Source: Tubulanus polymorphus
Taxonomy: Eukaryota > Nemertea > Palaeonemertea > Tubulaniformes > Tubulanidae
Assembly: GCF_964204645.1 (NCBI RefSeq)
Contig: NC_134035.1
Span: 8,990,501-9,054,500, forward strand
Length of the DNA stretch: 64,000 nt
Reading direction: 5' to 3'
Positions 11,401 through 24,300 of this stretch are shown in pieces. Below the pieces are notes generated by a model. It was not told where the DNA came from. It was given only the letters and a program-made list of their open reading frames with translations, and did no database searches. The stretch's first letter is position 1. Each line of letters begins with the position of its first letter. Position numbers and translations under genes: made by a program.

Positions 11401-14400
11401 CCGGCGAAAATGGATTACCAGAGTATTAGCCATCAGAAACCGTTGAACGGACAGTATTATCACGATCATCATGATCACGACGACGTCCATTCGAATTTTG
11501 CTCAAAACGATCGGCGCGACGATGGTAAGAGTTCGCGGGTGTACGCCGGACGAGTTAACGCTCGAACTCTAAATTACGACGATTACATGGATATGAATAG
11601 CGCGTACGATCGACGCGGCGATTCGGCGCGAAATCCGTCCGGGAATTCGGATCCGCAACGGAACGGGTATTACGCGGATCGAGGCGCGGTTCGCGACGCC
11701 GAACCGATCTACGAAAATCAGGGGGTTTATAATCGCGGCGAGGCGGAGCGCGTTCGTTCGCCCGGCGACTCGGAGCAACGTCCGCCGGTACCGGCCGAGT
11801 TTCGAACCCGATTCATCGAACAGCTAGCCGACACGCAAACGCCGACGACGCGAACGTCGTATCTGATGTCGGCTTATAACGAAGAAAAGAAGAAATCGTA
11901 TCCGACGTTCTTCCAGTTTCCGGAGTCTCCACCCTCGCAGGTAAAAAGAAACATGTAGATTTGGGACCGTAGACTAAATAGCCTCCGATCAGTTCTTTCG
12001 GATTTTTACATAGAGGTGAATCAGTTGAGAATCACAATATCCATGATAAAATCCCTCATTGTACGGACGAATCTAAAAAGAGTTTATTTAAAAGTTAGAA
12101 ATATTTCGGATGGTTGCTACCACCCTTCTTCAGTCTTAAAATACTGAATACGTATTCATTTGCAAGTGATTTTAGACTGGCGAAGGGTGCTGGTAGCAAC
12201 CACCCGTAAACATTTCTAATTTTCAAATAAACTTTTTAAATTCATTCATACATTGTGGGATTTGTACTCATATATAGAGATAATGCAACTGACATCAATT
12301 AGCGTCGTTGGACGTCAAACACAGGCTGCTAAATGAAGTAAAAATGCAAGGTTGACCGGCATCTTTTGTCCATATGACGCATGTTTACAACATGGATGAT
12401 GTCCATGTGTTACCTCGATATAGGGTCAGAAATACGTCTGGTTTGGAGGCCATGAAAATTCATCTGACTCGAGAAAGTGATTAAGTTCTTCAATAAATGG
12501 TCAGAAATAAGACTGTTTTTTGTTATTTAAGACCATGAAAAAATCTCCGATTTGAGCAATATCTTAGTTCTCTTGGGTCAGAAAAATATGAGCTGAATGA
12601 TAAGTTTATATTTAGGTCCAAACTTGAGCAGAGTCTACTGTAGTTAATTCGTTTCAGCTAAATCAGTTAAAATCCATGGTAAATGCTAAAATCCATAAAT
12701 CGTTAGATTCGTTCGACGTATGTAGTTGAATAAATTTCGGATTTTGATTTACAGTTTATCATCACCAGCTGGTCGTGGGTTGTGAGAGTCAATTACACTG
12801 GGCACATGCGCACCGCTACACGCTGCGCTGCCTGCCGGGCGGTCGCAATCATTGAATTAAATCCTTATAACGATGATAATGTAATTAATTAGTTCAATGC
12901 GATGATGCTCGAATTTATTTCATTACATATTAACACGTTGTTCATTTACTACACAGTTAGTACTATATACCGCGACCGTACAGCGTGGTGTCAAGTCAAT
13001 GACACTTTTCACTATCAAATCATTCCGCTGAATTCAGTATTTTACGTTATACTGTAGGAATTTAAAGCCTAGCGCACATCGACACTGCGATTGGAGACAA
13101 CTAGTTGCAAGGCAGTTTTCGGCGCATGAGAGGAACTGGCTGGATACGATCAGTTGCTTGAATGTGTCGATGTGAGCGAGCTTACGATTGGTAAGCGTCG
13201 ATCTATCTCCAGTTCCAGCCAGTTGCCCATGTTCTACTTTTGAGCACCTGGTTGTACTCAATCGCAGTCATATCCGTCGATGTGCGCGCTCTGGATCTCG
13301 ACGATCGACACGCGCCATGCAGTTGCTGCAACTGACCGGTTGTAACTAGATTTCGATGTGCGCGGGGTAATCGTTCGGTAGCAACTAGTTGTCTCCAATC
13401 GCAGTGTCGATGTGCGCTAGGCTTTAGAAAAAGCTATGATATGAAGAAAAGCTACAAGAGTATTTAACCTTTCCTCTCAATTCTATGAGCCATTTTCGGA
13501 GACTTCAAAATTTAAGCCACTTGTCTATCAAACTGATACTGTAGGATCCACACTTATACTTTTTGGAATTATTGCCTCTAACCATTGTCCCTTTCCTTGG
13601 TGGTGATGTCTCATCTGAGCATGTATGTACCCAAAAGTTTCCCGCTAAGCCAAGAACACAGGCGATGCGGATATATGTCTTATCCCTAGCTCCATCTCGC
13701 GTGACATATGTTTACTGATATAATCTGAAATAATGATTTATTTACTAATGATAATATGTACAACATTATAGACATATACATAAGTTCTTTAGATATGATT
13801 TCATGAATAAATAGGTACATGAATAAGAAGGACAACCCAAACCCTAGGGGCTGCACCTCGTTAATATCACCTCGTTAATATCGCTGATAAGCAGAGATTT
13901 GTGTTATGGGTGTAACGATACGGTTTGTCATTGAATCAACACATTTTATCACCTCGCCTATTTTAGGAACAGAGATCAGTGCCGAAATTGACTGCAGCGC
14001 CGCCGTCAAATCGAAGCCAGCAGCCGAAACAAGAAGAATGGCAGATACACAGAGGTTAGTCCTGAATACCGGATCTCTTTTAACTCTGGACCCCAGATCC
14101 AATGTGCGAGTTTAAGTTTATCGAACAATCTTCAATCAAATGTGTAACTAAGGCCTCTGGAGCCGGTTCCATAGTTAGTCCTTAGACTTAAGACCAATAT
14201 AAGATCATCTTAGTTCTATAGCTAATTTAACAGCTTAAGACCAGTCTAAGACCAACTTAATTCCAAAGCCATTCTAACAATTTAAGACCAGTGTTTAGAT
14301 TTAAGACAACTTTTTGAATTAAGTCTAAACTATGGAACCGGTCCCTGGATGTGTATAAGTCTATACTTTTAATCCAGTTAGTAAATGAATGCTAGAATAA

Positions 14401-15251
14401 ATGTTTTTTGATAAGATTTGATTTGTAAATCCAGGAATAACGTGTTGATATTACCGATTACAGGCCATAGAATTCGGGTATTGGTCCAGCGTTCACCTAA
14501 AGGTAACACTAAGGTGTGACAGTCCTTTAGTTTACATTTATTGCGGCATGTTGTTCGTTTCGTTACGCTGCATTTTTTGTTGTTACAAACGTTGAACTGC
14601 ACTTCGTTAGTTAAAATTCACCCTTCAAAATTGTTAATTGTATTTCCCCCCCTCGAAAGCTTGCTGCGTATACCGTAGCTGACAGCACAGTGCAAGACCA
14701 CCTTACCGCTTAGTAAATATGCTGTAATCGTACATGTCAAAGCCAAACTATGATATATACAGAATTTATGGAATTCCTTTGTACACTTTAGCATTGTCGA
14801 GCATGAATCGCATGAAAACAGTTAATAACCGTATTGTTTAATAACATTAATCACGCAACACTTTGTTTCAATTATTATGATGTTTATTTTCAATCATTAT
14901 CCGTATATACAAAGCACCCGAAGGCAAAACTGCGTTCGCACAATGAAACGGCTCGGCTTTTACAAAGTGTCTTATTGTGTAACGCGACTAAGACGCATAA
15001 GAAAAGGAAATTGAGAGAAAAAAAACGTAATCTATGACCCTTAAACAAAATACATGTATATGTATGTGTATACGTGATCGAGATAACAAACACGGTCTAA
15101 GCCCCGGGCCGCGTTCTATTCGATATATGCGATCAAATACACGCAGAAGAGTTGACGAGTGCTCGTTAACTTCATTTAATTTTCGATAAATTGAACGCCG
15201 CGTTTCTTTATCGTGCGTCATATATGTATGTGTATATAGGGGCGGGTATTC

Positions 15252-15305
<54 letters not shown>

Positions 15306-18300
15306 GATTGAAACATCGGTCGTCGTCGCGCGTTTTATACCTGAAATATGAGTAACGCGTGTGAATTATTGTTTACCTATAAAACCGTGCGTTCGTATCT
15401 CGTGTTCGAACGATAGCGCGTTACATTCTATCCTATCGGGCGTCGGATTGGCAAAATATGAAACCTAAGAACTTCCGTCGCGTGATTGGATTTGCTAACT
15501 TCGTTATAGATTTAGAGAGTGGATATTAGTCAATTTGCGAAACGGATAAAGCCTGTTTTGTAGTGATATACGGTTATTACTGTTTAAAGTCACGTCTGTT
15601 GCACTGATTTAGTTTTAGTTTTTTGTTTCGATGTTGTTCGTTGTTAATAGTTTCGTCGATTGTTCTTGCTTACTTCAGCCGTTCCCGTGCGTCTGATCGA
15701 CGACCACGACCGGTCGCGACCAACAAATCCGCCCGAAAACATGTACGAGGAAATTTGGACGGGCCGACAACAATCGATGCCGTCTTTGCGAGTCGTTGAC
15801 GACGGCGGTGGTCTGAAAGCGTCGAAGGATCGCTGGTCGATGATGCCCGACCTGTTACGCGACAGTGATCGCGATGTACGTTATTCAGAGGAGGGAAACG
15901 ATACGAGTACGAATAACGCGCGAAGCGTGAGAAAAATTCCGACCATTTGCTCGCTGGAATTGAAAGCCGAACTGGAAAGTCATTTGTGTAAAAAAGTCGC
16001 CGAATCGCGGACGAAGTATCACAGAGTCGGACGAATAAACGGTCCGTATTTGTTGACGCCGGCGTGTTCGCATCCGGAATGGGGAAACGGCGATCTGTAT
16101 TATCTGAGTAGTTCGCGCGACGAGACGGACAGCTCGCCGGAGGTGACGCGCGTCGGCGAATCGTGGGACGGTAAACCGCATACGTGGAACAGCGTTCTAG
16201 ACCACCTCGACGAGATCGCCGAACGCAACCGCGAGATCAAGTATGTGATGTCCGATTCGAATATCGTCGGGCACGTCAGTCCGCGCGGCGTCGAACAGCT
16301 GAAGCGTAAAGATCGCGAATACGAGAAGCTCTTCCGCACGCAGAGTTTAGAAGTTCCGTCGGCCGCTCGACCGCGGGTGACCGTTAAACGCGGCGAACGG
16401 ACGGCCGATAGCGGCGACGAGTGCGACGAGATCTGGGCCGTCTACGACCCGGACGAGGTGAGGAATATTTTCGGCGGCGGGACGAGCGGAGCGCGGATGG
16501 TTTTCATGAATAAAGGGCAAGACGAGGCGGCGCGTATGAATTATACGCCGCCCGACGATATGACCGAGATTACGGAAGAGGGGTTCGAGCCGCGTAAATC
16601 GACGAGCAGCTCGCGACCGGACGACGAGAACATCGAGGAGAATCTACGCGGAAATACGCTGTCGGTTCAGGATTATCTGCGTAATACGCAACAGCAGTAT
16701 CCAGCAGCTGCAGCTGGCAGAGAGAACGCAGCTGATCGTGCCGCTTATCCGAGCGATAATCAGGATCTAACGATGAGCGCCGACGATGACGACAGCCCGA
16801 TTAAGAGTTTACAAGATTATCTCACGTTTACGAAACAGCGAAATTCGGGACAATTTTCGGAACCGTGTTCCGACCAGCAGCAGCAGCAGCAGCAGCAGCC
16901 CGTCGCGACACAGGATCAAACGCATTCGGGGCAACAGTTCGAATTTGAACCTCGAAAATTCGACTACACGCTGCCTGACTATCTGCGTTTACCCGAAGAT
17001 AGAAATTCCGCAACTGCTGATGATTCCGTCTTTACGCCATATTCGATACAAACTCGACCCAGATTATCATCTGATCCAAACATCAAAGACAATGACGGTG
17101 GAAACGTGCTGGCAAGATGGTCCGCAGATCCGCTGTTAGCGGATCCACGATTTGTAGATCCACGGCTAGCTGATCCACAATTTACGGATCTGCAGTATGC
17201 AGAAAAACGATATGTAGATCCACAGTTAGCAGACCGACGCTTTGTAGATCCACAGTTAGCAGATCCACAATTTGTAGATCCACAGTTCACAGACCAACGC
17301 TTTGTAGATCCACAGTTAGCAGATCCACAATTTGTAGATCCACAGTTAGCAGATCCACGATTTGTAGATCCACAGTTCACAGACCAACGCTTTGTAGATC
17401 CACAGTTAGCAGATCCACGATTTGTAGATCCACAGTTAGCAGACCGACGATTTGTAGATCCACAGTTAGCAGATCCACGATTTGTAGATCCACAGTTAGC
17501 AGAACCACGATTTGTAGATCCACAATCAGCAGACCGATTTGTAGATCCACAGTTAGCAGATCGGGGATTTGTTGATCCACAGTTGGCAGAATCGCAGATT
17601 CTAGAGCCGCTCAATGACAGTATCAGACAAGATGAGGCCGAACGTTCTCAATTGGAACAGGATCCATTGAACGAGAGCTGGCCTCTCGGATATGAGGCCG
17701 GATATACCGATATCCCGGGATATGAACATACCGGATACGTTAATCTAGCTACAGGTTTGTGACTTCGTAACCCAAACATCTACGAACGGGTGTCATTAAT
17801 GAACCTAGCTTTAGCTTCTTAACCAGTCTTAGAGAAATCTATGTTTGTGTGTGTGTGTTCGTGTAATCTTAGGTGTAAGGTAGATCATTTTTAATCGCTG
17901 TTTAATCAATTCATGATCTCTTGTCCTCATTCCTCTTGGTTTTGGTTGTCTAAAGTTCTGTAGTTTTTGTGGGTAGACATTTTAAAGTCTGAATTTTCCA
18001 TATATAGTCGAAGCTTCAAAACTGCAGAACTGCAAGGGCGGATCTAGGATTGAAAATCGAAATGGTCACTCAAGGGTAGATTTGGCAATGAATGCGCGAA
18101 GGCTATAAGCGTGAGACATTTGTTGGGGTTCGGGTGGCCCTCCCACAGAAAGATAAGGACAAAAAGGGGCTTTTCTGGCCCTCATCAATTGGGGCCAATT
18201 TGGATTTATTTTTCGTATTTTAAAAATTTTCTTTGCAAAATAATTTTTGGCAGGTACACTTGAATTTTGAAGACCAGTCCGCCCCTGAATCCGCCCTTGA

Positions 18301-21300
18301 ACTGAATCCCCGGTACTGGGTTATATATGTCTGTATATATGTCTGTATATATGTCTATATGTATGTATGATCATTACTAGTATGAATATGTATTTCGCAG
18401 ATATGAATCATGGAAGCATATCGTATTACATTGTCGCACATATAGACAAAAACTCAGCTCATAGTGAATGCAGTGGATGTGTTATATGTTTGCACCTGCA
18501 CAGTATTTCAGTGATATCGGAAACTTATAAAAAGTTGTAGCATATGAATAATCTGCGTTGAAATATCTCTGTTTATTTTCTGCTTTCAAGAGCTATACAG
18601 TTGGTTCTGTATGTCCTCTTAAACCGTAATCTTGGCCCAATTTTCAATTCTTCAGACATAAATGATATATTAAAAAGTCCTCAAGTTTGCTGACATGGTT
18701 TTTTGTACATTGATAACAGAGATGTTTTGACAGACGCGGTAATATGGGTGCTGTAGTTTTATTTCATTAGCTTGTTTCTCTCATTTGTAAGTAGCTGAGA
18801 GGATCTGATACTGTTTCGATAGAAGCTTACGATGGATATATTTTTCATGAGGTGTGTGACCAGTACGATATATTCGATTCATCGTAGAATCTAGATATAT
18901 TTAATGAATGATAATCTGAAAGCGTAACAACAATGATATATTCATAGTTTAGTTGATAAACCCTATTATGATATCGTAGTACGCATATATCATGTTTTCA
19001 TTAAAAATCTGGCTCAATTTGATGATGACGCATTTATTAGTTATACGTACGTAGGAATATGTGCGATATCGAACCAGCCTGTCGTTGAGGGTCCGCGAAC
19101 ACATGCGACCAATAATACCAACTGCTCATAACAAATATCGTCTCACGTTCGTAATAAAACCTACGACTAGCTGTTGCGTTATATAGATCGAAATTAACTA
19201 CCAGCAGAGAATATTGTTATTCTGAATGTTTTTCGCGTTAATTATTACAGTGCCTGCCGATCAGAGAAGAGATATCCCGTTGTCGTCTGCGCCTCCGTCT
19301 TCCACGGCAAATCCTCCGCAACGAAACCATGATTTGATTCCAGCCATCAACACGATAAAGGAGGATCCCGAGATGCCGGACGCTGATATACTGGTTTGTA
19401 CGATTTCCAACAGGGTGGCCACTTACCTACTGGGAATCGGGGAAAAGTCAGGGAATTGTCTTTTCTTTATAAAAGTCAGGGTATATTGAGGGAATTTTGT
19501 AAAAAGCTTAAAATCAGTGAAAAGTCAGGGAAATTTGTTGAGATTGCTAGGTCGCACGTATTGACTCCGTTAATTGATTAGATTCTTAGCAGATCAGGTC
19601 AGGGAAAACAACATGCATGTCAGGGAATAGTCAGGGAAAAAGGAAGTCAAAAGTGGCTACTCTAAGTTTGTTTAGTCCATACACATCCATGCGTTTCATG
19701 TTTAAAATCATCTCATCTGCTTCCAGGAAACACGTCTGCGAAGTTTACGAAAAAATTACAGTTTGCGTAACGGACAACGAGTTCGACTCAGTATACAGAT
19801 GGCTGATCTCGAAGGCAAATCGGTAAGTCCCTGCAGTCACTTAGTACAATGGACCCGGTTCGACAGTTGTGAGTTAGAAGAGTTAACTCCGAGTTCAAAA
19901 TTAGTTCATTTTCAATGTTTTAACTCATATATCTTGAGTCAAATGTTAACTTGGAACTGTGGAATTTACTCAAACTTATTGAAAATGAAATAATTCTTAC
20001 TCTAACTCACAACTGCGAACTGGGTCTTGGATCCTGTTTGATAGGTCTGGTTTAGAATTTGGCTTAAACCATGTGTACGATTGACTAAGAGGCTGTCTCT
20101 ACATGGGCCTATGGCCTTTGATGGTAAATAGTGATATGATATAATGATTTCTGGTTACAGCACGAAGAGTTGGTTTTGTTGTTGATTCAACTGCGTCGCG
20201 AACAGTCGACTCTAGAACGTCAGCGAGATCACCTGAGAACTGTGTTAGACGGACAACGCGACAGTGAGAAGCAGTACAAGAGTTCGTGAGTAAAATCGCA
20301 ACCATCCTTATTCAGACCGTGGTGATTTGCAATAATCAACAATCGTTTAATGAACATGCTTGTATTTTATAGAATCGATGAAAACCAAGATCCGAGCGGC
20401 AGTTTGGTCAATCAACACGAGAGTTACATGATTACGAAAGCTCAAATTAACGATTTAGATAATCAGGTAGATTTGATACAAAGTCGAAACTTTACGATGA
20501 GTTTCATAATGATTCTTACCCTCGTACAATGCATTATACATTGTAGATAGAGGTACAGAAACCGTTAGTAAATCTATTGGATAATCTAGTGAAAATGGGC
20601 AGCCTTTATAACGGACAGACGGACATGTTACTATCGCAGTATAAAACAGTAAGTTTTCGATCGTTTCAATCTCACATCTTTCATTTATAGCGATTGATGT
20701 TCAGTTATTGTTGATGGTCGTGATTTTGTAGCACATGCTGTCACCGGATCAGATCAAACCTGAGAAAGAGATGTTGACATTTACGCGTCAGTTACAAGAG
20801 GATAAACTGGTTAAAGGTCAACAAGATGACATCGATCAACTTCGTCAAGAAGATGCAGATCTCGAGGTACGTGTAAATATATAGGTTTCATAATTACAGG
20901 CTTCATAGTGTTCAGAGTCAGTGAAATTCTATGAATTGACATTTGCTAAAAATCACAGTCCGACAATCAGGGAGTCTGTGGACCCTGTAGGTTCTCAGTC
21001 ATTTTGTACATCGTAGCAATAAGATGCACAATTTCTTGATTGATATTTTAGGAGAAGTTACGTAAATTGCACCTGCTAGATCGTGAACTGCAGGAGTTAT
21101 CAGTTGCTGTTACAAGTTTAAGGGAAGATAAGGTGAACATTTATCAGATCATATCACAAATATCCGATAGGTACACTTCGTATTTGTAATGTATTGTTTC
21201 GATTGTTTAGTTGATGATGGAAGGCGCCATCTCTGATACGAAACGCGAACAACATCAACGAAAGGACGACCCTCGCGACATGGAACTTTTGGACAAACAG

Positions 21301-24300
21301 TTGCAAATGCAAGAGAACCAGTTGTCAAAGATCATGTTTGAGTTGGCTGAAAAATCAAAGGTACCTAGAATCGTTTGATGACGGCATTTCACGGTTAACT
21401 GATAGTTCATTCGGGTTAAAACATTGATTTGAAATTATTTACAGCAATTAGAAGAAGTAAGGGCTGAGAATGATAAAGTTGAAATGGATGTAACTTTGTT
21501 ACGATCTAAAGTTTACGATCTCAGTAAATCTAATAGTTTACCATCAATGGTGAGTTTCTATACTTCCCTGAGAAAAACGTTTTGTGACTTGTACAGGATT
21601 TATTAACAAACCTACGGTTTTCAGACGAGTGAATCTTATCGCGCAAAGATGAAACTTAAAGATGAGTTATCGCAAGTTCAGGGTATAATGGATGGACTGA
21701 AGTCGGACGCGCAACAACTTTCGGCAGCCATGAATACATTACGCAAGTCTAACCCTGACCTCACTGGTATGTTCACCTACTGTGATCAATTGACCGATCG
21801 GCGTTTGTTTCGTTATGTAGTGAATAATTTCTTGTTGTTGGGATTTTTCAGCTGTGGATTCGGTTCCGAAAAAAATGAAAAGTAAAACGTACCTAGAAAC
21901 GGATATGGATACAATGCGTACGGTCGATATCGGCGTGAAAACTCAGGACTCGGGATTAAGAAGAGCTAATTCGGCTAGAGAAGTAGGAGTGAGTAAAAAT
22001 TGAAAGTCCTTGGTTTCCTTCCTTCCATATTGTAAATATTGCTCAATTTGCTTCAATGACACAAATAATGTAATTTTTCAGGAAATTGATGATTCATTTG
22101 TGTCATCTGACATGTCACCTATGGATATTAGTCAAGCGGATGACAACACTAAAAGATATTTTGGTGAGTGAAGTTCTTTGTATCAATTTATACTGCATGC
22201 ACCAGTAAGGGCTGAAAAGGGAGTGGACTGGATGGACTGGTCCACCCTCTTCAAAATTCGAATGTGCCTCCCAAAAAGTCCGGAGACGAAGAATAAATCA
22301 AAGTGGGCCTTGATTGATGAGAGTCAGAAAAGCCTTTTCTATGGGAGGGCCACCAGAACCCCCGTGAATGTTTGTGCTTGCAGCCCTCGTATTACCAAAT
22401 CTGGCCTTATCAAATTGAGTGCTCATTCCAATTTTCCGGTCCACTTTATCCAAAAAATCCTCGATCCTCCTTGACCAGTAAGATTGAATTTGTCACGTTT
22501 GATATCAATAGGTTTGATTCCACCTAAAGAAAGTAAGAAGAATACAGTCAGAGATGTGAAACGTGAATCAGGCCGTCGTGTTCGAGGCAGTCCAGTTCGT
22601 CCTGTAGATCAGTATCAATCAGGTAAATACTTTATAGTCGTCAGGATAAAACTGATGTAATTCAAATGCAGCAATTTCTTTCAATGTAGAATTTGCCATT
22701 GTTGTTGTTGCAGGAAATCTAACACGGTCACAATCTTTACCGAGAAGTTTCGAAGTTTCACCGCAGTTTCCTCGTCAAGATGAACCGTCACCGACAGACG
22801 ATGACCAAGTTGACAGTTTGATCGCTGGCCAGCAACCGTGGAGAAAGGAAGCGCCGAACCAGAATTCACCGCACGCAATCGCGCCATCACCGACGAACAG
22901 CGCCAGTAGTTGGCACGGCAATGATCCGATGAGGAATTATACAGATTTATCGCAGCTACCTCCATCTGCCTGGAATTCGGGCAGTTTGCCAAGACATAAA
23001 CCGGCATCCCAGAGCGAGAACTCCCGAAAATCGCCGTCGACTTATATAAATCTGCCAGAGTCGAGAGTAAAGTCGCCATATTCCGATATAAGGGATGAAT
23101 CACGACTCAGTGGTCAAACCAATTCTCCAAATACGAGCTTCACGCAAAGAGTTCCATTTGATCCATTACAAACAAGATTCAAATCACCAATCGGCGAACC
23201 AGAAATGTCACCGATACGTGTGAATACACCAATCAGAGCACAGATTGTACCTGAGATGCAGCAGACGCCTGGTCGCGTACAATCACCAATCAGAGGTCAG
23301 ATTGTAGCCGAGATGCAGCAGACGCCTGGTAGCGTACAATCACCAATCAGAGCTCAGACTGAAGCTGAGATGCAGCAGATGCCTGGTCGTGTACAATCAC
23401 CAATCAGAGCTCAGACTGAAGCTGAGATGCAAACGCCAGTTCACAGGTCACCAAATACAGACAGTGAGGTAAGAACTCAATTCTGGCAGCCCCCTCATCT
23501 ACAGAGAAATAACGAATCTAGTTCCCCTCAACGTTGGAAGCCTTCATATTCCGATAGTATGCAATCGCCAGTAAATACGCGTAAAGATTATCTCGATTCG
23601 GCTCAGAAGGAACCGATCTACGTAAACACTCGATCATATTCATCATTAACGCCCGAAAACCGTCCAATTCCAACATCACCATCCGCATCCCGAAAACCGT
23701 ATGAATCTCCTGAACGTCGATCGACCGCGCCGATGAGAGACTCCCCGACCCGACGCACCGTCGATTCATCTCAACAACCGCGTAGCGTTTCACCGGCGTT
23801 CCGAGGACGTGATTTAGACTTCACTTCGCAAGGAAATCTACCTCAAGCTTCGCATGTATTTGTAAATGATAGTTTAGACAATAGTTCAGAATTCATGTCA
23901 CCGCGGACTACGTCTGCCCCTTCTATTTACGATACGCAACGAATAACCGGTCAATATTTGCCTCCTCGTTACGACGATCACAACTCGGCAGACGATAGTT
24001 CTCAGTTCGTTTCTCCGAAATCGACGCCGAATCAACGGTTTTCACCGATGCCCGGTTCACCGTGGATCGACGATCGTAATTTAGACGTCGATTCGGAAGT
24101 TACTTCTTCGAAACCGATGTCTCCGATTTACGACAGAGATCAACGACGCCCCATTTCACCAGTTACGCAGCAACGAGGACAAATCAGTAATCTGACACGA
24201 GCGGCTTCTTCCCCCGCTTCATCTCAACCGAGAAATCACTCCGTAAGTTTGTCTTTTCTCTCGTAGATTCATCCTGTCTTATGCCATGAATATGTTGAGA

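Noticed and set aside
11958-13966. A shorter PLEKHA-like product ending at the TAG after 11940
   Set aside because: The exon ends in CAG followed by a GTAAAA donor, and the next exon (13967) continues in phase with similar Gln/Pro-rich sequence. Intron retention is possible but not supported here.
16979-17614. Long minus-strand open frame of CGSTNRGSAN repeats
   Set aside because: It is the antisense reading of the VDPQLADPRF array in the PLEKHA-like exon, where a 30-bp repeat without stops opens several frames at once.
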